Below are positions 35,588-44,960 of a DNA stretch of 64,000 bases, piece by piece (positions within the stretch are counted from its first letter, which is position 1; every line of letters starts with the position of its first letter). Source of the DNA: Candidatus Thiodictyon syntrophicum (GTDB lineage: Bacteria; Pseudomonadota; Gammaproteobacteria; Chromatiales; Chromatiaceae); contig NZ_CP020370.1 in NCBI RefSeq assembly GCF_002813775.1, forward strand, positions 4,365,501-4,429,500, given 5' to 3'. Under the pieces are notes generated by a model. That model saw only the letters and a program-made list of their open reading frames with translations. It was not told where the DNA came from and ran no database searches. The position numbers and the translations under genes were made by a program.

Positions 35588-35895
35588 GCCTGGTCCCCCC
35601 GCGGCAGCGGGTCCGGGTCCCTGACCGGCTTCGGCTGGTGCTGCGGCCGGGCGACCCCGGTCACGAAGGCGACCGAAGCGAAGGCCGCCAGCAGGGCCAG
35701 CATCAGGGCCAGATCGCCGACCGCGCCCAGCCCGCTCGCCACCCCCAGCAACAGCAGCACCGCCACCCCGCCGGTGCCGAGCAACTGGGCCGCCAGCATC
35801 CGGTCGGCGTCGTTCGGGCCGCGCAGGATGCGGATCAGGCCCAGGGCCACGGTCCCCAGCACGAACAGGGCGGCGCCCAGCAGAAACTCAGTCAT
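35584..35895 (-). CDS. mrpF: Mrp antiporter subunit F
   Basis: 103 aa from the ATG at 35895, which lies 8 bases inside the end of mrpE. Three helices and the MrpF motif LGLIRILRGPNDADRMLAAQ near residue 18. The C-terminal 20 residues are charged and Pro-rich. Confidence 0.9.
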   Translation of the reverse strand: MTEFLLGAALFVLGTVALGLIRILRGPNDADRMLAAQLLGTGGVAVLLLLGVASGLGAVGDLALMLALLAAFASVAFVTGVARPQHQPKPVRDPDPLPRGDQA

Positions 35896-36397
35896 CGGTC
35901 TCGTCCTCGCCATAGGCCTCGATCATGAGCGCCTGGTCCCGGGCCAGACCCGCGGCCACCGGCTGGCGCAGATCGAGACAGTGATAGACCAGGGCCGCGC
36001 GCCCGTCGGCCGTCAGCCCGGCCCCGACCGGCAAGGTGCCCGGCACCAGGCTGGTGAAGGCCCCGAAGAGTGCGCGCCCCGGCCCTTGCGGAATCCGCAC
36101 CGGAAAGACCAGATAGCCCGGTTGCAGCGATAGGCGCGGGGCGAAGGCGCGCCGCGCCACATCGATCCCGGCGACGATGGACTGCCACAGGAAGCGCCAG
36201 AGGAGCCGGCCCAGGGCACCGTAGCGCACCCGCCCCGGCGCCGACGGCAGCAGGCGCAGGCTCACCCAGGCCGCCGCGGCGGCGGACGCGAGGCCCACCA
36301 GAAGATCGGCGGCCAGGTCGGCGCCGGTGCCGAAATGGGTGAGCAGGAGCCAGCAGCCGAAGAAGGCGGTACCCCGAACCAGCGCAGAAGCGGTCAT
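35888..36397 (-). CDS. mrpE: Mrp antiporter subunit E
   Basis: 169 aa. Two N-terminal helices (residues 8-25 and 30-48), then a soluble domain with LLWRFLWQSIVAGIDVARRA, PGYLVFPVRI and FTSLVPGTLPV, characteristic of MnhE. First gene of the six-gene operon. Its start lies 44 bases from the divergent yqhA-like gene, so both promoters share that gap. The operon would exchange cytosolic Na+ for H+. Confidence 0.92.
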   Translation of the reverse strand: MTASALVRGTAFFGCWLLLTHFGTGADLAADLLVGLASAAAAAWVSLRLLPSAPGRVRYGALGRLLWRFLWQSIVAGIDVARRAFAPRLSLQPGYLVFPVRIPQGPGRALFGAFTSLVPGTLPVGAGLTADGRAALVYHCLDLRQPVAAGLARDQALMIEAYGEDETDD

Positions 36398-36441
36398 TTT
36401 CGTTTAACCTTATCCACTGTTTCAGCCAAAAAAGAGCGACT

Positions 36442-36918
36442 ATGATACGCCGACTACTCGCCGCGACCCGCTACATCGTCCTGCTCCCCATCATCGGCAC
36501 CTTCATTGCCGCGGTCGGGCTCATGATCTACGAGACGCTCGCCCTGGTCACGACCCTGCTCGACCTCATTCATAAGGGCACCATCTCCCCCAAGGATGCC
36601 AAGACCCTGGCCGTGGGGCTCATTGAGGTGGTCGATATCTTTCTGATCGGCATCGCCATCTACATGATCAGCATCAGTCTCTACGCCCTGTTCATCGACG
36701 ATACCCTGCCCTTTCCGCGCTGGTTAACGGTCGCGGACCTGGAGGCGGTCAAGGCCAACCTGGTCAGTGTCGTCATCGCCGTGCTGGCGGTCCTGTTCCT
36801 GCGCGAGGCGGTGGCCTGGGACGGGGAGCAGAACATCCTTGCCTTCGGCTCCGCACTTGCCCTGATCATCGCCGCGCTCAGCCTCTACCTGGGGGTAAAG
36901 GCCAAGCACAAGGAGTAG
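36442..36918 (+). CDS. YqhA/UPF0114 family membrane protein
   Basis: 158 aa with four helices. The family pattern is RYIVLLPIIGTFIAAVGLMI at the start, VDIFLIGIAIYMISISLYAL in the middle and LKANLVSVV-like VKANLVSVVIAVLAVLFL. UPF0114 has no established function. It is divergent from the mrp operon and ends just before a converging permease gene (1-base gap). Confidence 0.85.
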   Translation: MIRRLLAATRYIVLLPIIGTFIAAVGLMIYETLALVTTLLDLIHKGTISPKDAKTLAVGLIEVVDIFLIGIAIYMISISLYALFIDDTLPFPRWLTVADLEAVKANLVSVVIAVLAVLFLREAVAWDGEQNILAFGSALALIIAALSLYLGVKAKHKE

Positions 36919-36919
36919 C

Positions 36920-38386
36920 TCAAAACGACCCGAACAGGGTCCCCAACACGATAACCCCCACCAACGCGACGATGGCCCCGACGATGGCGACCATCACCAT
37001 ATCGAAATAGCTCTCCTTGTGAGTCGCGCCGCAGACCGCCAACAGGGTGACCACGGCGCCGTTGTGCGGCAGGCTGTCCAGGGTGCCGGCGCCGATCACC
37101 GCCACCCGGTGCATCAGGGCCGGGTCGATGCCCAGTTCCGCGGCGAGCTGCATATAGGTCGAGCCGAGCGCCTCCAGGGCGATGGTGAGACCGCCCGAGG
37201 CGGAACCGGTGAGGGCCGCCAGCACATTGGTGGAGACCGCCAGCGACACCAGGGGTCCACCCTCGATCCCCAGCACCCAGGTGCGCACCATCTCGAAGGC
37301 CGGCAGGGCCGCGACCACGGTGCCGAAGCCGACCAGGCAGGCGACGCTCACCACCGGCAGGACCGAGGCATTGAGGCCCGCATCCACACTTTCGCGCAGC
37401 CGCGGCAGACGCTTCCAGTTGAGCGCGCGCAGGACCAGGATGGCGCTCGCGAGCGCCACGATCACCGACCAGATCCCGCTGACCGCCGCCGGGGATGAAT
37501 TGCCCCACTGATCCAGGGCCAGGTAGCTCAGATCCAGGTTGGGCAGGATCAGGAGACTCATCGCCAGATTGACCGCGATCACCACCAGGAGCGGCAGGAA
37601 GGCGACGAAGGCCGAGGGCGGCCGCGGGGTGACCTCACCCTGGTGGATCTCCGCCGGATCGAAGGTGCCGGCGACCGTGGCGCGCCCGCGCACCAGCGGG
37701 TCCTCGGCCGCCTCGTCCGCGGTGCGGTCGGGGACCAGGCCCAGGGTGCCGCCGTAACCGATGCCGGCGCGCCGCGCACGCCGCTCGACCAGGCCCAGCC
37801 ACCAGAGCCCGAACAGGAGTATGATCGCCGCCGCGATCAGGCCCAGACCGGGGGCGGCGAAGGGCGTGGTGCCGAAGAAGGGCATGGGGATCGCGTTCTG
37901 CACCGCGGGCGTACCCGGGAGCGCGGTCATCGTGAAGGTCGAGGTCCCGAGCGCGATCGCCGCCGGCATCAGGGTGCGGGGGATGTTGGCATCCCGGAAC
38001 AGTGATTGGGCCATCGGTACCAATACGAAAAAGGCGACGAAGAGACTGACCCCGCCATAGGTCACCAGGGCCCCGGCCAGCACCACCGCCAGGATGGCGC
38101 GGCGCGGCCCCAGGCTATCGCCGATAAAGCGCGCGACGGATTGGACCGAGCCGCTGTCCTCCATCAGCTTGCCGAACAGTGCGCCCAGCAGAAAGATCGG
38201 GAAGAACTGCGCCACAAAGGCGGCCGTGCCGACCATGAAGGTCTGGGTCCAGTGCGCCAGGGGCGACTCGCCCGCGAACAGGGCCGCGACCATGGCCGCG
38301 GCCGGCGCCAGCAGCAGCACGCTCCAGCCGCGGTAGGCAAACCCGATGAGGAGGGCGAGCCCGAGCAGAATACCGATCAGGCCCAT
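36920..38386 (-). CDS. GntP-family permease
   Basis: 488 aa with about twelve to thirteen helices. GALFGKLMEDSGS, LVTYGGVSLFVAFFVLVPMA, SASGGLTIALEALG and GAGTLDSLPHNGAVVTLL are GntP/CitM-like signatures of organic-acid symporters. A loop of about 60 charged residues (225-285) lies mid-protein. The upstream gene (3-base gap) encodes a patatin. In several bacteria this pair accompanies 3-hydroxybutyrate genes, so hydroxybutyrate is a plausible but unproven substrate; the dehydrogenase is not present here. Confidence 0.87.
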   Translation of the reverse strand: MGLIGILLGLALLIGFAYRGWSVLLLAPAAAMVAALFAGESPLAHWTQTFMVGTAAFVAQFFPIFLLGALFGKLMEDSGSVQSVARFIGDSLGPRRAILAVVLAGALVTYGGVSLFVAFFVLVPMAQSLFRDANIPRTLMPAAIALGTSTFTMTALPGTPAVQNAIPMPFFGTTPFAAPGLGLIAAAIILLFGLWWLGLVERRARRAGIGYGGTLGLVPDRTADEAAEDPLVRGRATVAGTFDPAEIHQGEVTPRPPSAFVAFLPLLVVIAVNLAMSLLILPNLDLSYLALDQWGNSSPAAVSGIWSVIVALASAILVLRALNWKRLPRLRESVDAGLNASVLPVVSVACLVGFGTVVAALPAFEMVRTWVLGIEGGPLVSLAVSTNVLAALTGSASGGLTIALEALGSTYMQLAAELGIDPALMHRVAVIGAGTLDSLPHNGAVVTLLAVCGATHKESYFDMVMVAIVGAIVALVGVIVLGTLFGSF

Positions 38387-38389
38387 GGC

Positions 38390-39448
38390 TCAGACCCCTT
38401 CCAGCAGGTAATCCAGGTCAAAGGTGGCGTGGTGTCCCACGGCCTCACCGTGCTCTGCGAGGAAGCCCTCGGCGCAGCGCCGGCCCTCGTCGCGCAACAT
38501 GCACAGGAAGGCCCATTCGGCATTGAGCTTGGAGGAATAGCCCAGATCGATCATGGCCGGGCTCGCAATCCGGTGCAGGCGCATGGAGGCCCAGAGCGCA
38601 CCCTCGCTCTGGCCCGGGTCGGCCACCTTGCGCAGCAGCGCGATCATGCGCAGTTCCTTCAGCAGCGGTGCGTTGAAGGCGATCTCATTCTCGCGGTTGA
38701 GGATATCGCGGGCCGAGCGCGGGGTGCCGGGGCGCTCGACCGGATTGATCTGGATCAGGATGGTATCGTCGGCGCTCGATTCACGCACCAGCGGGGAGAT
38801 GGTGGGATTACCGGAGAAGCCGCCGTCCCAATAGGCCTCGCCGTCGATCTCGATGGCCTGAAACATCATGGGCAGACAGGCCGAGGCGAGCAGCGCATCG
38901 GCGGTGAGATCGGCATTGCGAAAGACCCGCGGGCGACCGGTGCGCACATTGGTGGCAGTGACAAACACCTTGACCGGCGACGTGGCCAGACGGGCGAAGT
39001 CGATGGACTTGGCCAGGATGTCCTGGAGCGGATTGAATCCGCCGGGATTCAGATCATAGGGGGAGAACAGCCGCGCGGCCAAATCCATGGCGACGAACAT
39101 CGGGGAGTTGTCCATGGTCCACTGGCCCATCAGGATATCGAGCGGGCTGCGGCGCAGCGGACTCATCAGGGCCCCGTCGGAGACCCGCTTCCAGAAGCGC
39201 TCCAGCGCGACCCGGGCGCCCTCCGGCCCGCCCTCGGCATAGCCGTCGCTCAAGACCGCCGCGTTCATGGCCCCGGCCGAGGTGCCGGAGAGCCCGTCGA
39301 TCAGCAGCCAGGGCTCTTGCAGGAGCCGGTCCAGCACCCCCCAGGCGAAGGCCCCATGGGCGCCGCCGCCCTGCAGGGCAAAGTCCACCGACACCGGTTC
39401 GCGGTGCTTGCCGGAGACGGGTTCAGTGAGTGGTGTGGAAGTGGTCAT
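38390..39448 (-). CDS. Patatin-like phospholipase
   Basis: 352 aa from the ATG at 39448, preceded by AGGGGGAT; the longer frame upstream is rejected. The Ser-Asp dyad is visible: oxyanion loop LQGGGAHGAF, nucleophile GTSAGAMNAAV (about residue 56), and DGGFSGNPTISPL (Asp about residue 187). There is no signal peptide. It would hydrolyse acyl esters, possibly lipids or storage polyester. It precedes the GntP permease with a 3-base gap, so they are one operon. Confidence 0.92.
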   Translation of the reverse strand: MTTSTPLTEPVSGKHREPVSVDFALQGGGAHGAFAWGVLDRLLQEPWLLIDGLSGTSAGAMNAAVLSDGYAEGGPEGARVALERFWKRVSDGALMSPLRRSPLDILMGQWTMDNSPMFVAMDLAARLFSPYDLNPGGFNPLQDILAKSIDFARLATSPVKVFVTATNVRTGRPRVFRNADLTADALLASACLPMMFQAIEIDGEAYWDGGFSGNPTISPLVRESSADDTILIQINPVERPGTPRSARDILNRENEIAFNAPLLKELRMIALLRKVADPGQSEGALWASMRLHRIASPAMIDLGYSSKLNAEWAFLCMLRDEGRRCAEGFLAEHGEAVGHHATFDLDYLLEGV

Positions 39449-39898
39449 CGATCCCCCTGTGATGAGTGACAAAACCCTGGTCGGCGAACGTGCCCACCGC
39501 ATCCTGGGTCCCGAAACCGGGAACCCACCGCCCTGGGCGCCCATCTATTTTGCCAGAAAAGCACAGATCGGGCCTTCCGGAAGCGACACGTCAGGATGCC
39601 CGGGCCCGGGTTGGTAGCCAGGATGGTCCAGTTCTTCGGGCGGCCCCGAGTACACCGCCCCTGTCCCCCGCCGGCCGGACGGACGCCCCGGGGCGCCGCG
39701 CCGCTGCGAGCGTCCCGGCAAGAGCGACATCGGCAGATCGCGAACCCCAAGCCGACGGAGTCCGGCCGCCCGTGTCTCGGTACCCGCTCGAGGTAGACTG
39801 GCGCGACGATCTCGAATCATTCGGCGGATGCCGCCCGCTCCTGGACGCCTGGGACCGCTTGGCCGACATCGCCGACTCAGGACCATGGGGGCCTACCT
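39449..39898. other. Intergenic, no gene recognised
   Basis: 450 bases between the divergent patatin and AAA ATPase genes. Open frames run through it on both strands but are compositionally biased and unrecognisable. The promoter of the ATPase-nuclease-ligase operon should lie here. No clear box is seen. Confidence 0.45.
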
Positions 39899-41290
39899 GT
39901 GCTGACACATCTGCAAGTCCAGGGCTTCAAGGCCTGGCGCGACACCGGCCCCATGCGGCTGGCCCCGCTGACCGTGATCTTCGGTGCCAACAGTTCCGGT
40001 AAGTCAAGCCTTGGTCATTTGTTGCTCGCACTCAAGCAGACAGCGCTGCTCGCGGACCGTAAGCGCGCCTTGCACCTCGGCAATGAAAACTCGCTCATCG
40101 ACCTCGGTACCTTTGCCGATTGTATCTATCGTCACGAAATTGGAAGGCCATTGACCTTTCTATTGCGTTGGCAACTGCCGAGACCACTGACCGTCCGGGA
40201 CGCGCTCGACTGGCAGCGGAGTTTTTCCGGCGATGAGCTGCAGCTTGCGTCGACCCTGACTGCCGACAAGGCGGGCCAACCACAAACGACGGCCTTTACC
40301 TACCGACTCTTCGATAAGGGAGAGGAACGTCTGCGCGCTGAGCACACGCGCACCGGATCGGCAGTCACGCTGCAGTGCATACCCCTTGATCTCGTCCATG
40401 CTCCAGGCCGCAAGTGGCCCCTGGAGCCGCCGGAGAAATTCTACCGGTTCGCTGACCGTACCTTATCGCGCTATCAGAATGCCGACTTTCTGGCCGAGTT
40501 CGCCTTGGAAACCGAGCGCTTACTACAGCATGTGTTTTATCTCGGCCCCTTGCGCAGTCACCCGAAGCGGGTCTATCAGTGGTCCGGCGACACCCCACCG
40601 GACGTTGGGCCTCAGGGCGAGTACGCCATCGCGGCCTTGTTGGCCGCCACGGAAGACGGCAGAAAACTGAACCGCGGACGTCGGCAAAAGTTGCACGGCT
40701 TTTCCGCCTTTATTGCCGCCTGGCTCAAGGACCTCGGGGTCATCAATAAGGTTTCGATCAAACCCCTCGCCAAAGGACGCAAGGAGTATGAGGTACTGAT
40801 CCGCACCCATCCCGGGGCCCCTGAGGTCAAGCTCACCGATGTCGGCTTCGGCATCTCGCAGGTCCTGCCCGCGCTAGTGCAGGCATTCTATGCACCATGC
40901 GATTCGGTCATCTGGATGGAGCAGCCCGAGATTCACCTCCATCCCATGGTACAGGCCAATCTCGCGGACGCCTTTATCAGTGCGATACAGGCCTATGAGG
41001 GAGGCAAGCCGCGGCATGTCCAACTCATTATCGAGAGCCATTCTGAGCATTTCCTGACGCGGCTCCAGCGCCGCGTAGCGGAGGGCGTCATCAGCCCCGC
41101 TGACTTGGCAATCTATTTCGTCAACCGCCGCTCGAACGGCGCCGAGATCGAGCCGCTGCACCTGAACTACTATGGCGAGATAGATAATTGGCCGGAGAAT
41201 TTCTTCGGCGACGAGATGGCGGACATTGCCGCCCGCACCATGGCGGCGATGCAGCGCAGGGCAGCGCAACGCCAAGGAGGCGGGGAGTGA
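39899..41290 (+). CDS. AAA family ATPase, DUF3696 (OLD/SMC-like, no nuclease domain)
   Basis: 463 aa from GTG at 39899. Walker A FGANSSGKSSLGH (about residues 29-41), ABC-like signature region LTDVGFGISQVLPALVQ (about 313), Walker B VIWMEQPEIHLHP (about 337), H-loop ESHSEHFLTRLQ (about 380), and a C-terminal DUF3696 stretch ending NWPENFFGDEMADIAART. Such ATPases dimerise on ATP and often act as sensors or clamps in defence modules. There is no TOPRIM domain, so the nuclease must come from a partner. The stop overlaps the PIN-like gene by 4 bases (GTGA). Confidence 0.9.
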   Translation: MLTHLQVQGFKAWRDTGPMRLAPLTVIFGANSSGKSSLGHLLLALKQTALLADRKRALHLGNENSLIDLGTFADCIYRHEIGRPLTFLLRWQLPRPLTVRDALDWQRSFSGDELQLASTLTADKAGQPQTTAFTYRLFDKGEERLRAEHTRTGSAVTLQCIPLDLVHAPGRKWPLEPPEKFYRFADRTLSRYQNADFLAEFALETERLLQHVFYLGPLRSHPKRVYQWSGDTPPDVGPQGEYAIAALLAATEDGRKLNRGRRQKLHGFSAFIAAWLKDLGVINKVSIKPLAKGRKEYEVLIRTHPGAPEVKLTDVGFGISQVLPALVQAFYAPCDSVIWMEQPEIHLHPMVQANLADAFISAIQAYEGGKPRHVQLIIESHSEHFLTRLQRRVAEGVISPADLAIYFVNRRSNGAEIEPLHLNYYGEIDNWPENFFGDEMADIAARTMAAMQRRAAQRQGGGE

Positions 41291-41826
41291 CGCCCACCGT
41301 AATCGACACAAATGTCCTGCTCGTGGCCAACGCCCGACATCCGGAGGTCTCGCCCGAATGCGTGATGGCCTGCGTCGAGCGACTGACGGAGATCCAAAAA
41401 CAGGGCGTAGTGGTAGTGGACGACGCCTGGCGTATCGTCGGCGAATATCGTCACAAGACGAGCCCCAACCAACCTAAAGGGGTCGGCGATGTATTTCTGA
41501 AGTGGTTGATGCAGAATCTAAGCAATCAGCAACGCGTTCACCTGGTGGCGCTGACCGAGACTACGCCGGATTGCTTCCGGGAATTCCCTGCCCCCGCGCT
41601 GGAAGCCGCATTTGATCCCCCCGATCGCAAGTTTGCCGCGGTGTCCCATGCGCATCCGGATAAACATAAGCCCCCAGTGTTGCAAGCAGCCGACTGCAAA
41701 TGGCTAGACTGGTGGCCTGAGTTGCACGCGGCGGGAGTTCATGTTGAGTTTGTTTGTCGGGATGATGTCCGCCGATTTTATCGCGGCAAGTTCCCCGACA
41801 GGAAGCCACCCGAACTGCCTGACTAA
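41287..41826 (+). CDS. PIN-like nuclease domain protein
   Basis: 179 aa from GTG at 41287, coupled to the ATPase gene. The first strand TPTVIDTNVLLVA carries the leading Asp of the PIN fold. IVGEYRHK near residue 57 gives the Glu. DPPDRKFAAVSHAH (about 118) and AADCKWLDWW (about 142) give the later Asp residues. PIN domains are mostly RNases. It is longer than VapC (about 130 aa) and its partner is an ATPase rather than a VapB, so it is not an ordinary toxin. An RNA ligase gene follows after 4 bases. RNase activity is inferred. Confidence 0.75.
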   Translation: MTPTVIDTNVLLVANARHPEVSPECVMACVERLTEIQKQGVVVVDDAWRIVGEYRHKTSPNQPKGVGDVFLKWLMQNLSNQQRVHLVALTETTPDCFREFPAPALEAAFDPPDRKFAAVSHAHPDKHKPPVLQAADCKWLDWWPELHAAGVHVEFVCRDDVRRFYRGKFPDRKPPELPD

Positions 41827-41830
41827 AGTC

Positions 41831-42529
41831 ATGACAGATTTCTTTCGCTTTCCCCATACGCCCCACATCGCCTGGCTGGGTGAAGGTCTGCCGCGCGACG
41901 ACAAGCTGCTGACGCCCCGCGAGGCGGATGAACTGCTAGCCGCCGAGTTGGTGGTGGAAGAAAAGCTCGACGGGGCCAACCTGGGGCTGTCGCTGGGTCC
42001 TGACGGCGAGGTGCGCGCCCAGAACCGGGGCCAGTATCTGCTTGCGCCCCTGACCGGCCAGTTTTCCCGTCTCACCCCCTGGCTGGCGGCCCATCGTTAC
42101 GCGCTCGCCGATACGCTTGACAGCCATCTGATGCTCTTCGGCGAATGGTGTGCTGCCCGGCATTCGCTGGATTACGCGACCCTCCCGGATTGGTTTCTGC
42201 TGTTCGATGTCTATGATCGGGAACGACGGCGGTTCTGGAGCAGCCCCCGCCGCAATCAGCTGGCGGTGTCCCTGGGGCTGGCCCCGGTGCCGGAGATCGC
42301 GCACGGACGTTTTACCCTGACCGGGCTCAGAACACTGCTCGCTACCCGCCCCAGCCGCTACCGCCAAGGGCCGCTTGAAGGCATCGTGATCCGGCGGGAA
42401 TCGGCCGACTGTTGCGAGGCCCGTGCCAAGCTGGTACAGGCGGATTTTACGCAGTCCATCGGCGATCATTGGCGGCGCCGCGCAATTGAATGGAACCAAC
42501 TGGGACGGCCACTCACCGGCGCTCAGTGA
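41831..42529 (+). CDS. RNA ligase family protein (nucleotidyltransferase)
   Basis: 232 aa from the ATG at 41831, 4 bases after the PIN-like stop; an earlier start would overlap that gene. All five ligase motifs are visible in order: I, VVEEKLDGANLG with the Lys that takes AMP (about residue 46); III, LFGEWC; IIIa, FLLFDVYD; IV, LEGIVIRRE; V, ARAKLVQADF. The size equals a bare adenylyltransferase domain as in compact Rnl2-like ligases, with no OB or helical tail. It would seal RNA 3'-OH/5'-phosphate ends. It may occur as a lone repair gene in other genomes. Confidence 0.85.
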   Translation: MTDFFRFPHTPHIAWLGEGLPRDDKLLTPREADELLAAELVVEEKLDGANLGLSLGPDGEVRAQNRGQYLLAPLTGQFSRLTPWLAAHRYALADTLDSHLMLFGEWCAARHSLDYATLPDWFLLFDVYDRERRRFWSSPRRNQLAVSLGLAPVPEIAHGRFTLTGLRTLLATRPSRYRQGPLEGIVIRRESADCCEARAKLVQADFTQSIGDHWRRRAIEWNQLGRPLTGAQ

Positions 42530-42576
42530 AGCCATACCAACCTTCTTTCAGTCAATCCCGCAAGAATGCTGCACCC

Positions 42577-43260
42577 ATGATGAAACGCCTCGCCCTGCTG
42601 ATCCCGCTCGCCGCCCTGATCCTGGCCTTCTTTGCCCTGGGTCTGCACCACCACCTGACGCTCGAGGCCTTCCATGCGAGCCACGACCGCTTCGACGCCT
42701 GGTATGCGCAACAGCCGCTGCTGGTCATCGGCGGCTATGTCGCGGTCTTCGCGGTGATCACCCTGTTCCTGCCCATCGCGGCACTCATGACCGTGATCGG
42801 CGGCGCCCTGTTCGGGTTCTGGAAGGGGGTCCTGATCGCGTCCTTCGCCGCCGCGCTGGGCGGTACCCTCGCCTTCTGGCTGTCGCGCTTCGTCCTGCAC
42901 GATACCGTGCAGCGCCACTTCGGCGAGCGGCTGGCGGCCGTCAATGCCGGCGTTGCCAAGGATGGGGCCTTCTATCTCTTCTCGATGCGCCTGGTGCCGG
43001 TCATCCCCTTCTTCATGATCAATATGGTGATGGGCCTGACGCCGATGCGGACCCTCACCTTCTATTGGGTGACTCAACTCGGGATGCTGGCCGGCATCCT
43101 GGTCTATGTCACCGCCGGCACCCAGTTGGCCGAGGTGGAACACCTCTCGGACATCTTATCGCCGGGATTGATCGGCTCACTCGTCCTCTTGGGCCTCTTC
43201 CCGCTCCTGGCCAAGAAGGCCCTGGGGCTCATCCGCCGCCGCCTGGGTCCCGCCGCCTGA
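42577..43260 (+). CDS. TVP38/TMEM64 (DedA-like) membrane protein
   Basis: 227 aa, start at the first of two adjacent ATG codons. Five to six helices, with the SNARE-associated motif FLPIAALMTVIGGALFGFWKG near residue 60 and the second half-repeat MRLVPVIPFFMINMVMGLTP near residue 143. These proteins are lipid scramblase or flippase-like. It follows the RNA ligase gene by 47 bases on the same strand but is unlikely to be functionally tied to it. Confidence 0.9.
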   Translation: MMKRLALLIPLAALILAFFALGLHHHLTLEAFHASHDRFDAWYAQQPLLVIGGYVAVFAVITLFLPIAALMTVIGGALFGFWKGVLIASFAAALGGTLAFWLSRFVLHDTVQRHFGERLAAVNAGVAKDGAFYLFSMRLVPVIPFFMINMVMGLTPMRTLTFYWVTQLGMLAGILVYVTAGTQLAEVEHLSDILSPGLIGSLVLLGLFPLLAKKALGLIRRRLGPAA

Positions 43261-43321
43261 GTCGCGCCCAGCGCAGCGCAGCGAAGCGCCCGCTTGCAGT
43301 CGGGAACCAGAGTAACCCAAA

Positions 43322-43435
43322 GACATAGACAGGATTAACAGGATTTTTCAGGATTTACAGTATCTGTAATAGACGCTTGGCTCAGTCTGAAATCCTGTTA
43401 ATGCTGCGAAATCCGGTTAATCCTGTCCAATTTCC
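43322..43435. repeat. Inverted repeat with AGGATTAACAGGATTT units
   Basis: GACAGGATTAACAGGATTT at about 43328-43346 is mirrored by AAATCCTGTTAATGC and AATCCGGTTAATCCTGTCC at 43390-43430. The AT-rich unit is common between genes of many bacteria. It lies between the TVP38 and galE genes, where no coding sequence is seen for 333 bases. Confidence 0.75.
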
Positions 43436-43593
43436 TGCCGCTTGCGCCATCATCAGAGTGGTATCCGGCCCGGTGCGTTCATCGGTCAGGAGCACGAGGC
43501 GCTCCTGCCAGGTCGGCAGTCGGTCGGTGAACCTCGCGACCTGACTTTCACGGTAAACTGCCGCCCTTGAGATTCAACCCCTCGGAGAGAACA

Positions 43594-44604
43594 ATGCGTG
43601 TCCTGATCACGGGCGGTGCCGGCTATATCGGCAGCCACACCTGCGTGGAGATGTTGGCCGCCGGCCACGAGTTGGTCGTGGTGGACAACCTCTGCAACAG
43701 CAAGGAGGAGTCCCTGCGGCGGGTGCGTGAGATCGCCGGGCGCGGGTTCGACTTCGTGCGGGCGGATCTGCGCGACCGCACCGCCCTGGATGCGATCTTC
43801 AGCGCCCAGCCGATCGACGCGGTGATCCACTTCGCCGGGCTCAAGGCCGTCGGTGAGTCGGTCCAGATGCCCCTGGAATACTACGACAACAACATCGGCG
43901 GGACCCTGACCCTGTGCCGGGCGATGGCGGCGGCGGGGGTCAAGGCGATCGTCTTCAGCTCCTCCGCCACCGTCTACGGGGACCCGGCCTCGGTGCCGAT
44001 CCGCGAACAGTTCCCACTCTCCGCCACCAACCCCTATGGCCGCTCCAAGCTCTTCATCGAGGAGATCCTGCGCGACCTGCAGGTCTCGGACCCGGCCTGG
44101 AGTTGCATCCTGCTGCGCTACTTCAACCCGGTGGGCGCCCACCCCAGCGGGCGCATCGGCGAGGACCCCAACGGCATCCCCAATAACCTCATGCCCTATG
44201 TCGCCCAGGTCGCGGTCGGCAAGCACCCGCGGCTGCGGGTCTTCGGCAACGACTACCCCACCCCCGACGGCACCGGGGTGCGGGACTATATCCATGTGGT
44301 GGACCTGGCGCGCGGCCACGTCGCGGCCCTCGACAAGCTCACGCAGCACCCGGGGGCGCTGGTCTACAACCTGGGCACCGGGCGCGGTTACAGCGTGCTG
44401 GAGATGGTCGCCGCCTTCGAGCAGGCAAGCGGTCGGCCGGTCCCCTATGAGATCGTCGCGCGCCGCCCGGGCGACATCGCCACCTGCTACGCCGACCCGG
44501 CCAAGGCCCGGGAAGAACTCGGCTGGCAGACCCAATTCGGCCTCGAGGCGATGGTCACCGACGCCTGGCGTTGGCAGTCGCAGAACCCCGACGGCTTCGG
44601 GTGA
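43594..44604 (+). CDS. galE: UDP-glucose 4-epimerase
   Basis: 336 aa, start ATG at 43594 with GGAGAG 6 bases before. NAD-binding [13 protein letters not shown] at residues 4-16. Catalytic SSSATVYG (Ser/Thr near residue 124) and [11 protein letters not shown] with YxxxK (Tyr about 149). [12 protein letters not shown] and [14 protein letters not shown] are GalE-specific. It interconverts UDP-glucose and UDP-galactose for envelope sugars. Single gene; its close neighbours are unrelated. Confidence 0.96.
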   Translation: MRVLITGGAGYIGSHTCVEMLAAGHELVVVDNLCNSKEESLRRVREIAGRGFDFVRADLRDRTALDAIFSAQPIDAVIHFAGLKAVGESVQMPLEYYDNNIGGTLTLCRAMAAAGVKAIVFSSSATVYGDPASVPIREQFPLSATNPYGRSKLFIEEILRDLQVSDPAWSCILLRYFNPVGAHPSGRIGEDPNGIPNNLMPYVAQVAVGKHPRLRVFGNDYPTPDGTGVRDYIHVVDLARGHVAALDKLTQHPGALVYNLGTGRGYSVLEMVAAFEQASGRPVPYEIVARRPGDIATCYADPAKAREELGWQTQFGLEAMVTDAWRWQSQNPDGFG

Positions 44605-44960
44605 GACGCAAGACCGCCGGTCCCGTAGGGTCCGCTGTGCGGACCTAATTCATTAAAACTCGCGTAGTTTTCAAAACGATCATCAAAACCAAAGCCAGCA
44701 GGGCTCAAAGTCCCCCGACCGGGGCTAAGCAAGTCCGCCCCATGCTTCCTGGGTCCAGCCGACCGACGCTCAGAGTCAGAACGGTGCCGACGGTCGGGTG
44801 AGTCCGTCGAGCGCCTGTTGAATCGCTACCCACGGGGTCCAATGTGCTGTATTATTTATTGCGTTCTTCTAAATCAGTAAGTTGCCGCTGGTTTGCAAAT
44901 CAACATCTAGTATGGACACGCGGCGGAAATACTACATCTTGTGCCTACTGGTCTTACACC
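44605..44960. other. Intergenic, falling G+C, one dispersed unit
   Basis: 356 bases after galE. A single GGTCCGCTGTGCGGACC-type unit lies at 44622-44645. Base composition drops sharply after 44645, marking the start of a more recently acquired stretch. No gene is recognised before 44961. Confidence 0.55.

Noticed and set aside
39466-40002. 178-codon plus-strand frame running into the DUF3696 ATPase gene
   Set aside because: It overlaps the Walker A region of a well-supported gene in another frame and has no domain.
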